This document shows positions 20,481-32,930 of a stretch of DNA of 64,000 bases, one piece after another; the stretch's first letter is position 1; each line of letters starts with the position of its first letter. The translations under genes and the position numbers were made by a program. Origin of the DNA: Alitta virens. Taxonomy: Eukaryota; Annelida; Polychaeta; Phyllodocida; Nereididae. A model generated the notes under the pieces. The model did no database searches. It saw nothing but the letters and a program-made list of their open reading frames with translations, and had not been told where the DNA came from. The stretch spans positions 55,121,829 to 55,185,828 of the forward strand of contig OW028573.1 in the NCBI GenBank assembly GCA_932294295.1, written 5' to 3'.

Positions 20481-23400
20481 AACATGTTCCAGAAGTTGCC
20501 AATCATCTAAAAATCACAGACAGTCTTACATTTGACATCATTAAAGGGGAACTAATGGAAGTTTGTAAGTTAATTTCAAAAGTTCAATTAGATGTTAAAT
20601 AATATATTGCAGTGAAAGGAAATGTCTTAAACTATGGTTTGATATGATTTCAAGCCAATTAAAAAATGCAATTTGCACCAACCGCCAACATGCTTGGGGG
20701 CCGCCATTATTGCACACGGCACGCAAGACAGTGACGTCACTTATGTCCTAAGTCAGGAACAGCTAGGCCATATATGCATTCAGCCATATGAATCAATTCA
20801 ATCCTGTTGATTACAAGCCGTTACATTGTTCATTGCAATTATAACAAGAACAGATAGCACAACAACATAAAGGTTGTTAATTGCAAATTTTTGGGAATAC
20901 AGCATAATTATTGCATTGATTGCAATGAGCAATTTGTATCTAAGAATAGGTATATAGGCATGGGCAAATAATATTTTGTATCACTATATTCCATATTTTT
21001 GCAAGAGAACAGAATTGGAATACTGCTTTGCTTTGTAAATAAAATATGTTACATGATATTTAGGGGCAGTGTGCAGTATTATTTATAGTATAAATATATT
21101 TCATAGTATCTATATTTAGTGTATATATAGTGTTAGTGGGGATGTTCTAAGGGCATCATCTCCTTTACCAAGATTAATATATATTAATTACCAAATTGTG
21201 CTTATTTCAATTGTATGTTGGTTGCATTGCTAGATACATTTAATATAGGCCTACAAGTTTAAAATAAAATATAATGTCAAAAACTCGTTTTCAACAAAAC
21301 TTTGTCCAATACACTATTTTTTTTTAAAGCTTCACTAATAAACAGTGGACGAATGATAGATCTATAGATTTATTTGGCAACATAATACATTTTTCGTGTA
21401 TGCATACAATGCTGAAATCTAATACAATGTAAACTGCTCTAAATTACTAAAAATTCATTTAATTAGTACTCAGTTCTCCAAATATTCAGTAGTTGTATTA
21501 CATAGCAGGATAATTGAAAGCTGTTTCTCTGATAATTTTATATTGTCAATTCTGCTGGCTGCTTTGAAATCTGTGAGACCATCCAGTACCACCCAGTACA
21601 TTCAAACACGAAATATATTTGATGTCACAATCACAATTAAGAACTGATCCCTGTTGTAAACTTTTCATTAAATTTGCAATTTGTTTGCCATACTTTCATT
21701 TTCACCCCATAATTATTTCTTATATTTAGATCTTGTTATTTATACATAAATGTATTTTATTAATTTTTTATTTCTTATTTTTATTTTATTAAATAATATA
21801 TATATTTTTTTTAAATATGAGTTTCAGGGGGCATCCTTGTCAGCGTTTTTTAAAATAAGAACTTTATTAATGGATGTCTCCTGACCAAAAAAATTGTGTA
21901 TTTTGACCTTTTTTTATTTTATTTTATTTATTTACTGATAATTGTTGTTCCTTGTAATTTGCTGCTTTTGTTTGTTTAATTTAATTTGGTGCAAAACACC
22001 GGGAAAGTCAAACATGGCGGCCTCCGTAGTTCACAGAACGGAGCTAATAAATGCAGGATATTTCATTACCAGTGCATATATACAAATTATGCATAGCGTG
22101 GATGTGTTAAGCTAATATCTGAGAGGTAATGAGAAAATGACACGGATTGCTGCAAATGTGCGTCATTGGAAGCAATGACAAGCCGCCTGCACCTGCACAA
22201 AGGATATTCACCTCAGCTGCATGATCTTCGCAACATGTAAAACATGTGGGCCCATGTTCTTGAATTTCACAAGCTAAAGTGGGACCTAAAGGGCCATGGC
22301 CAGATAGATTTGCCATTTATATGAACTGAGCTGTAGTTGTCCTCAAACTTAATGTTAAGACTTTTACAAGCTAGACTTATTAGCTAATTGAACACCTGCT
22401 GCCTGCCACTAAAACAAACTCTAACTGTACTGGAAGCTATAACGAAAGTACACCACCACCCATGACAGAAAATAACTGCAGAGTGTAAGTGTAAGTGAAA
22501 TTACAAAATTGGCCACAAAATACAAGGCACTGGATACAACTTGAGACACGGCTGGTGACAAGTGCAACAATCAAAGGTGTTCTCAGCTAAAAGGCATATG
22601 CCAAGGCCCTCTTTTCTCAAAATTGTGTATAATAAGGCAATGGATACGCTACTGTTGGAGCAAGCACTAAAACATCACTCAGTCTTGGCAGAGAACCTGG
22701 AGAAGACTACTGCGTTACTCTTAATTTTGGAATCTTAAGTTTCACTGGCACAAAGCATTCATTTAATTTGGTGGAACGTCAAACCTCAGCTACTGAAATA
22801 GTTGGGATTGCTCTTCTCATAAGTCTTCTTTAGATGCTGTGTGTGTCAAATAACTGCATAGAATGGCAGGTGAAGAATTCACTTCCAAGTCCACAGTTGA
22901 CCATGCCTTCCTTCTTACTTTGCTATACAAGCATGCTGATGGTCATATTATTCAAAAGTCAAAACCCTATGAAGACAGAAAAGAATGAATGAGGACTGAG
23001 GATGGAGTACTGGAAACAATCTCGTCCTGTTCGGATCACTACCCTGGCTGATCTGTTTGAACTATTTGTAGGCATCTTAAGAATGTATAACCATGGATGT
23101 CTTATATATCCATGTTATGTGTTTCTGGTGTATATCAGTTGTATGTGTTCATTTTTCATTCATCTGTCTGTTGTCCTATGCAGTCTCCGATGCCATGGAC
23201 TCCGGCATAAAAGGAAGTTCTGCCAAGGAAACTAAGTGCTAGGCCATGTTGACTCGGCCGGTGAATGCTTCTCTGTAAATAATGTATATAACGGTTTTAA
23301 TGGAGATGTATTTCATGGTGGTTCTTATATTGTAGACGTCTCATCATATGTAAATCATGTTTCATGTAATGGTGCTATCGATAACTTCAACAGTCCAGTT

Positions 23401-24369
23401 TTAGTCCAGTCAATATACTGAAACACCCACCGCGAATTGCAATAGAAATTATTGTGCTGCCAAATTGCTCTAAAAGGTCTATAGAATGAAATATAAAAAG
23501 TTCTCCTAAATCAAAGCATTGGAACCTGACCTGATTTGCATAAATTCAAAATGGCCACCGCAAATGCTATTTCTTGATTTTCATTGATTCTGCTATGATG
23601 ATAATCCCTATTCCGGGTTATTTTCTATAGTTAATTGTGTTTAAGGATAATTTAATGAATTTAAGTACCCTGTGGTACTTATATGAATGAAATATGTGTA
23701 AATTATTACTTAAGTATACTTCAAAGTACACTGAATATATGTACATATATGATAAAATGTAGTTTGATCTGTAATTTGGTCTGCAGAGAATAAATAATTA
23801 TCTCCAGGTAAAGCAAGCTCCAGACTGAAACAGGTCTTACCTTATTTGGTAACATTTGGTGCAGCATAAGCAGAAATATATACGAGATTATTCAATTGGA
23901 TGTGGACTATCATTCAGGATGACAATCAGATAAACTTTTGGTATTACTGTATGAATGGATAATGCGTTAAGCATGATACTTAGAACAGCAAGTCCATCCC
24001 ACTGTGACACAGAACTTATGTTGTGATAAACATTTTTAGCATGTTCCATTCTGCATGTATATTAAGTTTAGTGCTGAATGCTCTAATAAGTCAGTTATTG
24101 TATTTATTATTCTTAGGAAATGATAAAACACAGTAACATACAGCTTTGTTTCGATAATTTTTCGCATTTTCACGGGGTATATGTCAATAATCATTTGATG
24201 ATCAACATGCATGTAACACTCGAACCACATCCTAAACTGTAACTATAGACAACTCACTTAATTGAGAAATGTAAGATAAGCAAATATCAAATTTCTGTCA
24301 GAAGCATTTGAAGAAATTAATTTTCTCTCATCTCAATGTCTGTCATCAAACGTTTTGTAAAACCATGAA
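20481..24369. other. Non-coding stretch
   Basis: AT-rich DNA with a few GC-richer islands (20690-20770, 21990-22040, 22560-22980). Open frames of 60-77 codons have no family resemblance and are likely chance. No RNA gene recognised. Confidence 0.45.
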
Positions 24370-24700
24370 ATCCTACAAAAAGGCTTTGCAGAAATGTTCT
24401 TTCTATCAGAAACTAAATTAGATTCTTATCCAAATGCACCATTTAACATCGACTCTTTGTGATCCATAGACTAGATACAAACGTGCATGGTACAATCCCT
24501 CACAAAAACCGATCAGATATAGCTTTAAATACAGATGGCATAGAAAGAATTGTAATTAAGTAAAATCAAAAAGTGATAAAATTTTCTTCATACACATCTA
24601 TAAACCCCTAATTTTCATGTGAACTCACTCAAACTTGCAGTAAAATGTTTTATAGCTTATTTATTGTTGTCAATCATCACCGACTTTAAATAAAGTTATC
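24370..24700 (+). pseudogene. LINE endonuclease remnant with 3' tail
   Basis: The frame near 24399-24465 gives FLSETKLDSYPNAPFNIDSL, matching the start of the apurinic endonuclease domain of Jockey/CR1 LINEs (SETKLD). Stops follow. It ends with AAATAAAGTTATCTTATCTTATC, very like the tail at 48950-48990, so a deletion has joined a 5' piece to the 3' end. Confidence 0.6.
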
Positions 24701-24716
24701 TTATCTTATCCCAAGC

Positions 24717-24793
24717 CTGATAAGCGCATCTGAGATTTTTATATGATGATACTTGCATTATATAAATAAAGATATTATTATTATTATTATAAT
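24717..24793 (+). repeat. L2-like LINE 3' terminus
   Basis: AAGCGCATCTGAG...ATTATATAAATAAAG followed by (ATT)n matches the general pattern of L2/CR1-group 3' ends (AAGCGC...TATATAAAT plus short repeats). Confidence 0.55.
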
Positions 24794-25045
24794 CATGTTC
24801 CAGGTAAATCAGTGCATTCCACCTGAGAGAACACTTGTCTTTCCAGACATGCCTGACTTGGATCAGCCAGCCACATTGTAGTAGGCTAATTGGTCCAGTA
24901 CACGTTGATTGCTGCCAACCTGAAACTAGGGGCTCAACTTGTCTGCAAGCAAGTTAATTATGCAAAAGCGAGCGTGATGAGACCTTCGTTATCCGTCCTG
25001 CCAGTTGTAATTTTTCATCAGTATTTGCAATATCCTCAAGATCAT

Positions 25046-25488
25046 ACCCAGATGGCATTCCAAATAGAGTCTTTTCACTGAACCGCCCTGAATTCAGCAG
25101 GACGTAAGTCTTTCCTCCCCTCTTATTACTCATTTTGCTTTTCAGACAGAGTAGGTAATACCTAACTGATTCCATAAATATAACTTTCTCAGAAAAATAA
25201 CAAAAATCAAATAAATGGTTTAGTGTCAAATATACATTAAAATGCACTAAAAATGAAGCTGCTTGGATGCACTTTGTTTCAGCCAATCACAGTCAAGGGC
25301 GGGAACTTTTTCAGCCAATAGAATTGCAGTATTCTGTTTTAGCCACCTGGTGGAATTACAGAGAACCTTCCGTGAAAATCCACTATCGGGCCAGCGACGT
25401 TTCTATATAGGCCATCGTCGGTACAACATCGTTTCAACATTGCCGACATCGCGCCGACTATGATTTCGATTTGGAATGCTATCTGGGT
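25046..25488. mobile_element. MITE with CCCAGAT termini (long member)
   Basis: The termini ACCCAGATGGCATTCCAAAT and ATTTGGAATGCTATCTGGGT are inverted with one mismatch. TA flanks both sides, compatible with a TA target duplication. Short relatives occur at 40566-40663 and 44820-44917 and share GGGCCA-CGNCGTTTCTA inside. Confidence 0.75.
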
Positions 25489-26019
25489 AATATATTGTTA
25501 ATACTTTTCGACATGAAAAACATTGCCTATCAGATAGAGTAATTTTTTTGCCATCATCCGGAGAAAAGAAATTCTGTTAATGAACTTCATATCAGTCATG
25601 CAACACAATTACTCAAAATAATAAGAAAGGACTACAGCCATAACAGGAAACCAACTAATAATGATAATGGGAGAAAGTGGTTCCAGGCTGGATAATGGGG
25701 GCGAAATATGACTCCAGTGTAATTTTATGGTTAGTTAAGAGCAGTTTATGGCCGCCAGGATGTGGGAAGCCCTTGACAAGAACTCTGGTGCCACCAATCG
25801 TCATCGTCTGACTTCTAAGAAGTGCAAAACGTGCTCAGTCCATCACCATTAGTGAAGGTAACATATATCACTATCATAATGTTTGTATACTAAGAAATCG
25901 CAGAGAAAGCCAGTATTCCATCTGATGATTATTAAATGGACTGCTGGCGGCTGCAATACAGTACCTATCAGTGCTGTCAGTGGATACCGTGCAGCTAGAC
26001 AGATTGCTCGCAGTCGTAA

Positions 26020-26200
26020 ATTTATATGACCACTGGTTGCCGATTAAGGAGAAAATCATCCGAAGTCGGTCACCGCTATCTAGCGGTCAAAATCTGCTCC
26101 AAGGACCCCAAGACTTTTGAATCAGCTGCCCCCTCTCAGTACTGTCTAGTTTAACATCTTTTAAACAATCCTTAAAAACGTTCACATTTTGAAAAAGCAT
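26020..26200 (+). pseudogene. L2-like LINE 3' coding remnant
   Basis: One frame starts HWLPIKEKI, the hallmark LHWLPI motif of L2/CR1 C-termini. A second frame ends with LTSFKQSLKTFTF, the typical FK..LKTHLF ending. The segment between is shortened. Confidence 0.6.
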
Positions 26201-26853
26201 GCAAACTTTAATTATACATCTTAATTTATTCCACTGTGTATTCATAGAAATTTATAAATTTTTGATAACATATTTCACTTGATTTCTCATTTCATGTACA
26301 ATGCCTTTAAGCAGTATTGCCTGGAACCGGCACTTTGGAAGTTATAATAATAGTAATTTTTCCTGAATTAATTGATAAATAAACTAAATCACATGCCCTG
26401 TTATTCCCCTGTTTAAATATAGATTATTATATACACAATCTGAAAGATACATTAAAGTATTTTCTCCTGACAAAATAGGCCATCTTGAGGGTCTTGTTAT
26501 TAAAGGGTCATAGCAGTCATGTAAAAAAGCAGCCAGACAAGTAAATGCACTTTAAAGGTCATGTAAATACATGGACTACACAAGTACACAAGCAAGCTTA
26601 GAATATATGAATCCTTTATATCATCCAATTTTGTAAACTCCACAGTTGTATATAATGCTTTCTCAGTAGGACAGGACAGGAAACTTGAAATACTTAATGA
26701 AAGAGCAATTTACGTTTGGTATGTAATGACTATGAAAGTTCATAATCAGAAAATCTGTCAGACAAAACAGGAAAACGAATGTTGTACGCTATAAGAATTT
26801 ATATTCAGCTGAATTTGTTTATAAAGTACACAATATCCACAATATGTCACTAC
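26201..26853. other. Non-coding stretch
   Basis: AT-rich flank between an L2-like remnant and the BEL element; nothing recognised. Confidence 0.5.
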
Positions 26854-27685
26854 TGTCGCGTATGTGATGGAAATGATGACCAAATTCTAATTGGGGTTGC
26901 AAATTTATTACTCAGACACCAAAGTCAGTCAGAGTCAGGTAATCTGAAGAAAAAAAGAACAAACAGCTAAGTAAATAAAAAGAAAAACTACACAAACACA
27001 CATACAAATAATGTCTTCAAAATTATGCCTAAATATCTCCAAATGTCAAAATTCAAAATGTCCGCCATGTCAAAGTCCATTATGCAATCAATGCCAAGGT
27101 CAATATTCCAAAATTTCCAAGTCTTTACAAATAAATCAAGGCATTAAATCAGAACAAAATCAAATATTCTAAATCACAAAAATATTATAAACAAATGACA
27201 AACTTACAGCAATATGCAACATTCAGTCCCACATACACGAAAGCTGCCTGGCACTCATAATTGTCTGTACAGAAGGGCCTTCATCATAGTGTGTCTGTAT
27301 GGGTGCCTTGAAATAACATGTTATGGACATCTTGTCCCTGTAAAAATGTCTGGTTCAATGTCATTCTGACAAGAAAGAGGAAGTAGGAAGTGGAATTTTT
27401 CCTAGCAATCATCATTAATTAACCCACAATCAATCAAGCATTCCAACTTGGTACAAGGCCTGAAGAGAAATCCCTACTGTTTGTCATTGTTTCACAGTTA
27501 CAAAGTTTCTACAACAAGCTACAAATGGGCAAACATAAACTCTCCCTACAATTCTGACAAGATCAGCTGATCACAAAGTTGATACAGAGATCATAAATAA
27601 ATAAGTGAAATTTCAGGATAGTATTAAATTGCCATTGAGAAAATTATAAACTAATGCACAAAAAGGTTGAATGCCAAATTCGACA
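26854..27685 (-). repeat. 3' LTR of BEL element
   Basis: 832 bp with TGTCG...CGACA inverted ends (plus strand TGTCGCGTATG...AAATTCGACA). On the inner side the sense strand reads GGTGGGGAGTGTCG, a plausible polypurine tract just before the LTR. Confidence 0.93.
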
Positions 27686-27838
27686 CTCCCCACCATTGAG
27701 TCCACCATGGACTCAATTAACATAATGACATATCTACAGATAAAGTACAGAACCAGTTCAAATATAAATCACATAGCTAAAAACTCAATAAAAATGACAA
27801 AAGCCTAAATTCTAAACCAAAGGCACAATATATATAAC

Positions 27839-29047
27839 CTAACGCCCTTCTAAATGGACGACTTTAGCTATGGGTCTGACCAAAGTAATGGACTTCGTCT
27901 TCATGACAACCGTACGGACTAATCCATCTCTGCCTAATCGAACCTCAGATACAACTCCAAGTGGCCACAAACTCCTAGGCGTACTCTCATCCATGAGCAG
28001 AACCAAGTCACCGATCTTGTGATCCCGTGGCTTGTCACGCCATTTGCAGGTCCTTTGGAGCTCCGGCAAGTACTCCTTCACCCATCTAATCCAAAACTGG
28101 TTTGCAACATGCTGGACATACTTCCATCTTCGCCTGTAGATGTCTCCTTGTGAGAAGTCCCCTGGTGGAGAAACTGGACCTCCTCGCAGTAGAAGAAGGT
28201 GATTGGGAGTCAGAGGTGTTGGATCATCAGGATGATCACTCAGCTTGGTGATTGGACGTGAATTCACAATAGCTTCGGCTTCAGTGAAGACTGTCTCAAG
28301 TATCTCATCAGTGAGTCTGCCGTTTCTCAAGATCGCTGACAGAACACGCTTGACGACTCCGACCAGACGCTCCCAGACTCCCCCCATATGTGGTGCATGA
28401 GGGGGGTTGAAGTGCCACTCTGTCTCTTCCAATGTTCCAAGTGCCTGAAGGTGCCTCACATCCATGCACTTGGATAGCTCAGATTTAGCCCCAACAAAAT
28501 TTGTCCCATTTTCACAAAAAATCTTTGATGGCACATCCCTTCTGGACTGGAAACGTCGATAGCAATTCAAGAAAGAATCTGTGTCCAAACTGTTGATCTT
28601 TTCGAGATGAACGGCTCTAGTAGTCAAACAAGTAAATATACATCCCCATCTCTTGACTTCTGATCTCCCATATTTTACAAGATATGGGCCGAAACAATTG
28701 CAGCCAATGAAATTGAAAGCTGGCTTTCCAGCAGTAAGCCTCTCGGGAGGTAATTCCGCCATCCGTTGTTGACTGGGACCCTTGTACAATTTCCTGCAAG
28801 TGATACAGTTGAATCTCACCCGCTTAACAAGTGGCCGAATCCTTGTGATCCAATATCTTGCTCTGATGAGGCTCAAGGTCCACTCGGTCCCAAGACGCGC
28901 AACTTCGTGGGCTTGCTGAGTGATCAAAGTAGCAATGCGATGTTTGTGTGTTGTGATGATAGGATGTCTCTGTCTGTCGTCCAGACCTGAATACTCAATT
29001 CTGCCACCCACACACAGAACCTTGTCATCACTCAACATGGGTCGCAA
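27839..29047 (-). pseudogene. BEL integrase region with DUF5641-like C-terminus
   Basis: A 402-residue open piece. Its N-terminal zinc-binding segment precedes the core: CFGPYLVKYGRSEVKRWG, FTCLTTRAVHLE, ENGTNFVGAK, HAPHMGGVWERLVGVVK and IVNSRPITKLSD are all diagnostic of BEL/Pao integrases. At the first catalytic Asp position the protein reads IGCNCFGP (Asn where the family has Asp) and at the second CENGTNF (Glu where the family has Asp); only the final Glu (GGVWE) remains, so the DDE triad looks inactivated. The C-terminus (RRRWKYVQHVANQFWIRW, GDLVLLMDE) is DUF5641-like. It is joined in frame to the RNase H piece by a single TAG near 29069. Confidence 0.85.
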
Positions 29048-29068
29048 GTCTCTGATGGAGCTTCCTTT

Positions 29069-30007
29069 CTACAATGGTAAATCCCTGGTAAGCTTCTGCA
29101 GATCCTCACTGTATGACTGGGTCTGCACATGTCGCAAAATTACAGTCTCAGCACTTTGCACTTCTGCAACAGAAAGGACATCACTGCTAGAAGAGTAGTC
29201 TTTGTTCATCAAACATTGTTTCAGACGTAACCACCAAGCAACTGAGCACTTAAGTCTGTGCCAACTGGAATAATGAGTGGCCAGCACATCAATGGGGTGA
29301 ACTTCAACGCCAGAGACACAAACAGTCCTTTTATCCTTCTTCACCTCAGGGTCTGATGCATCCAATGAGCTCTCAACCTGTTGAATGGGCCACTCTGACT
29401 TGAAAGTGTGTAGAAACAGAGGGCCCTGTAGCCACATCCGCATGTCGACAATCTGAGGGTGCAGTCCTCGGGTCAGTAGGTCAGCAGGATTTTCTTCACC
29501 CGTCACATGATTCCACTGTGCAGCAGAGGTCAAACTGGTGATGAGGCTCACCCTATTGCCGACAAACACCTGAAACCTGCGAGAATCGTTTTTGATGTAG
29601 CTCAAAACAATTTGACTGTCTGTCCAAAAGAATGAGGCAACAATATCCAAATAAAGTTCAGTACGCAGCAATCTGTCAGCCTTTGCAGACAAGGCTGCAG
29701 CTTGTACCTCCAGACGAGGGATTGTCATTGGCTTCATAGGAGCTAACTTGCACTTGCTCATGAGTAATGAAGAATGAATATTGCCATTCTTGTTGACACA
29801 TCTAACGTAAGAACAAGTGCCATAGGCTCGGAGACTAGCGTCGCTGAAATGATGCAACTCCACATAACTATCATCGAACTCAGTGGGTTTCACACATCGC
29901 GGGATCCTGAATGAAGTCAAGTCTTCAAGTGAAGAAGTCCAAGAACGCCATTTGTTCCAAACCAGGTGGAAGAGACTCATCCCAAGACAGGTGCTCTTTA
30001 TTTGCAT
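29069..30007 (-). pseudogene. BEL RNase H region
   Basis: A 312-residue open piece. HHFSDASLRAYG, IPRLEVQAAALSAK, FFWTDSQIVLSYI, NRVSLI and NPADLLTRGL are the conserved BEL/Pao RNase H-like motifs with the expected acidic residues (DAS, LE, TDS, NPADLLTRG). A frame change lies near 29950: upstream the connected sequence (EHLSWDESLPP) is in another frame. It ends at an in-frame TAG that separates it from integrase. Confidence 0.85.
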
Positions 30008-30298
30008 CCTGAAATATCATGCGACCAACAACTAGAATTGGATTCAGGAAACCCAAGGGATCATACATGCCTGCCACGAAACTCAAGATTCTTCTCCTGG
30101 TAAATTCATCATTTTTAATGTTGTACCATGTACTCCAAGTACCTTGCTGTGCATGTCCTCACTGAAGTCTTTTACCTCCTTAGCCCTGTTGTCCTCTGGA
30201 ATCTGGCGCAGTACAGCATCACTGTTCACCACAAACTTCGTCAGGTTGAAACTTCCCTTGGCTAAGGCTGCACGTGTATCCTGAACAATGCGGATCGC

Positions 30299-30928
30299 TT
30301 ATTCTTCACTCTTTGCAGATCGAAGACAATCATCGATGTAAAATGACCTACAGATAACCTCACAAATTTCATCAGAAATATCATTGTCCTTGTTCACCTG
30401 TCTGAGGGCATAAGTTGAACTAGAGGCACACCATATTCCTCCAAACAAATGACGAGTCATATGACACTGGACTATGCTACCAGACTGATCAATCCACAGG
30501 AAACGAAGGGCATCACGGTCTTGTTCCGGTATCATCATTTGATTATACATGGCCTCAATATCAGCCATAATGGAGTGCTCATGTTGTCTGAATCGCAGTA
30601 ACACATTGATCAATTTGTTGTTCATGTCAGGGCCTTGGTACGCCATATCATTCAAAGACTCTCCCATGTACTTGGAAGCACAGTCAAATACGATTCGTAG
30701 CTTATCTGGTTTCTTCTCATTCAAGACTGCTTGATGTGGCAGGTACCATACTTTATTGGAACCACTCATGTCTGTGTTCACAACTTCAGCGAAGCCCTTT
30801 AGGAACAACTGGTCCATTTCTTGTTGATAGCGCTGCGTCAATCCTCGTTCTCCAAATTCCTGCAGAGAGACTTCAATCTGGAAAAAACTACAGAGTAATT
30901 GTTGGGAAATTGGCTGCTGGGTTTCCAT
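30299..30928 (-). pseudogene. BEL reverse transcriptase fragment
   Basis: A 209-residue piece with RIVFDCASK, MADIEAMYNQM, DALRFLW and the active site FYIDDCL, in the order of BEL/Pao RT. It is cut at the C-terminus by a stop at about 30299, after which the same frame continues with recognisable RT-connection sequence (AIRIVQDTRAALAKGSFNL, then FVVNSD). The N-terminus overlaps the protease piece in another frame: the true protein crosses from one frame to the other at about 30840, between LENE and GLTQRYQ. Confidence 0.88.
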
Positions 30929-31788
30929 GGTATCGAAAGTTCATAATGTCCATCCACTAATTTCACCTGTTTGTCCCACAATTCGATTACTTGCTTGTCA
31001 TCAGCAGACCACGCCAATTTATCACTATACAGATCTTCACCTTCAATTTCCCAGAGTCTCTGAATGTCTGTGTCTGCAGGTGACGTTGCGATGAAGTTGG
31101 ACACTACTCTCTTGCTCAGATGATTGACGACTGAATTGGGACCATTTACGGACCAGCCAAATAGGGTCTTGACGGCGAACGGCTGTCCTTTCCTCCCGCG
31201 CCTGGTGTCCAAGGGTATGAGGGCCTCGGAGTGGCATTGGCCTATCAACAGATCAACTGGACCATCAAAGAACAATGGTAAATCACACAAGTGAGGATAG
31301 GCATGAACATCAATCGTATCAGGCATATTCACTGGTATTTCTTTAACCACGTACACATTTGACAGTTTCATTACAGCTTCACCATCCACAGACATGATGG
31401 TCAAATCTACAATCATTGATTGTGTTTCTTCATGAGTAGAGCTAAGAGTGTTTAGCTTAAAATTTACAACATGACCCTGAAGTTTCAAAATATTCACAAG
31501 TTTTTCTGTACAAAAACTGGCTGTAGAACCACAATCTAAGACCACATTTGTGTACACCTTGTCATTTACTAGAACTTTCACAACAGGCAATACAATAGAA
31601 CAATTAGAACTTGATGTATCTGCAGTAACCTGGTGCACACTAACATTACAAGAATTGTGGAATGCAGAAGGCGAAGGTTGCGATGACTTTTCTTGACGAA
31701 CGTGGATGAACTTCGTATGTTTCTGACCACATTGGGGCACAGAACAGACAAACGGTTTCTTGCACTGGGCGGTCGGGTGATTGTCCAT
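30838..31788 (-). pseudogene. BEL protease region (DUF1758-like)
   Basis: A 316-residue piece starting with the last part of the Cys/His knuckles (NHPTAQCKKPFVC, CGQKHTKF). The aspartic protease site is VVLDCGSTASF. Downstream, LLIGQCHSEALIP and AVKTLFGWSVNGP are typical of the DUF1758/peptidase A17 region. Its ATG overlaps the preceding gag stop by one base (TAATG), but this start is probably an artefact of a broken continuous polyprotein. Confidence 0.85.
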
Positions 31789-32885
31789 TAAACAATTTTA
31801 GCATAAACGGTGTTGTTGTACAAGCTGCAGACGTTTGGCAGGTCGAAGACTCTTAAATTTCTCACATACAAAAAGCTTATGGCGTGGACCTCCACAATGA
31901 CACAAGGAGAAGCTTGACCAACAGCAGGTGCAGTAGCAGATGCAAAAGATGTAGCTGGAGGCTTGGGCTTGAATTCCTGTGGTCTGCGAACTTGATTCAG
32001 ACTTCCATAGACAGGGTCAGTGGCCTCTTCTGCCTCTGTCCTGACAAAGTCGACCAACTTGCAGAAATCAGGATACGCTTTCTTTTCCCGCTTTTGTTCC
32101 ATGGCTTGACGTCTCCAGCGGTTGCGAAGGTAGGGCTGCAAACGACCAACAATCTCTACAATGGAAGACTGAGTGTCAATTTCATTCATTTTACCCATGG
32201 ACTGAAGAATGGCCTTACAATGTGCAAGGTCATCTGCGAATTTTTGAAGCTCATCAGAAGATTTCACCGGCTTGCCAGATTTGACATTTCTGATAATGTG
32301 ATCTGAAATAACAAAATCATCACCGAAACGCTGCTTCAGGATGATCTGGGCCTCTTCGTAACGAATGGCCTCCTTGGCTTTGCCAGATGTGTATTGCAGT
32401 AAGCGGGTTAATTTGACACTGGGCTCTAACCTGATTTTGTGTACATGCTCTTCAAAGAGAGAAAGGAAAGTGTGGTATTTCATGGGGTTTCCATCAAAGC
32501 ACTCAATTTCAACTTTTGGTAAGTTAACGAAAGTCATAAAGTCCATTGGACTGAAATCTGGCTTGACTTCTGGCTGCTCCTCAAAGACTTCTTTCTTATC
32601 CAACTTAGAAGCAAGCCATTCTTTCAAAAGCATTGTAGCATCAATGTAATTGTTCTCAACTTTCTCAAAATCTTCTTCATTCTTATCAATCTCTTCCTCT
32701 TCAGTTAAGAGATCATGGTATTTAGTGTGGGCATGCTCAAAATTATCAAACTTAGCTTTGAGTCCAGGAAGTCGCTTTGCTAGCTCATCTCTTTGGTCTT
32801 CAGCCATCAATCGACGGAGTGAGTTTATTTCCCGTGTCAGTGCGGACTTGTATCCTTTCCTCGAAGCCTTGTCTTGCGCAGCCAT
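31788..32885 (-). pseudogene. BEL Gag region (DUF1759-like)
   Basis: A 365-residue frame. It begins with a charged coiled-coil-prone N-terminus; the DUF1759-type core follows (LPKVEIECFDGNPMKYHTFL, LTRLLQYTSGKAKEAI, ILKQRFGDDFVISDHI). The last ~45 residues run in the wrong frame: an adjacent frame at about 31915-31790 encodes the expected knuckles (CHCGGPRHKLFVCEKF, then C-stop-NCLMDNH). So a frameshift near 31915 and a stop near 31798 separate Gag from protease. Confidence 0.88.
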
Positions 32886-32930
32886 TGAAGATCCTTGTAG
32901 ATTGCCCGGCTCTTATTGTATTGCTATTAC

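Noticed and set aside
32886..32930. BEL primer binding site
   Set aside because: No TGG start next to the LTR and no convincing tRNA 3' complement; left unassigned.
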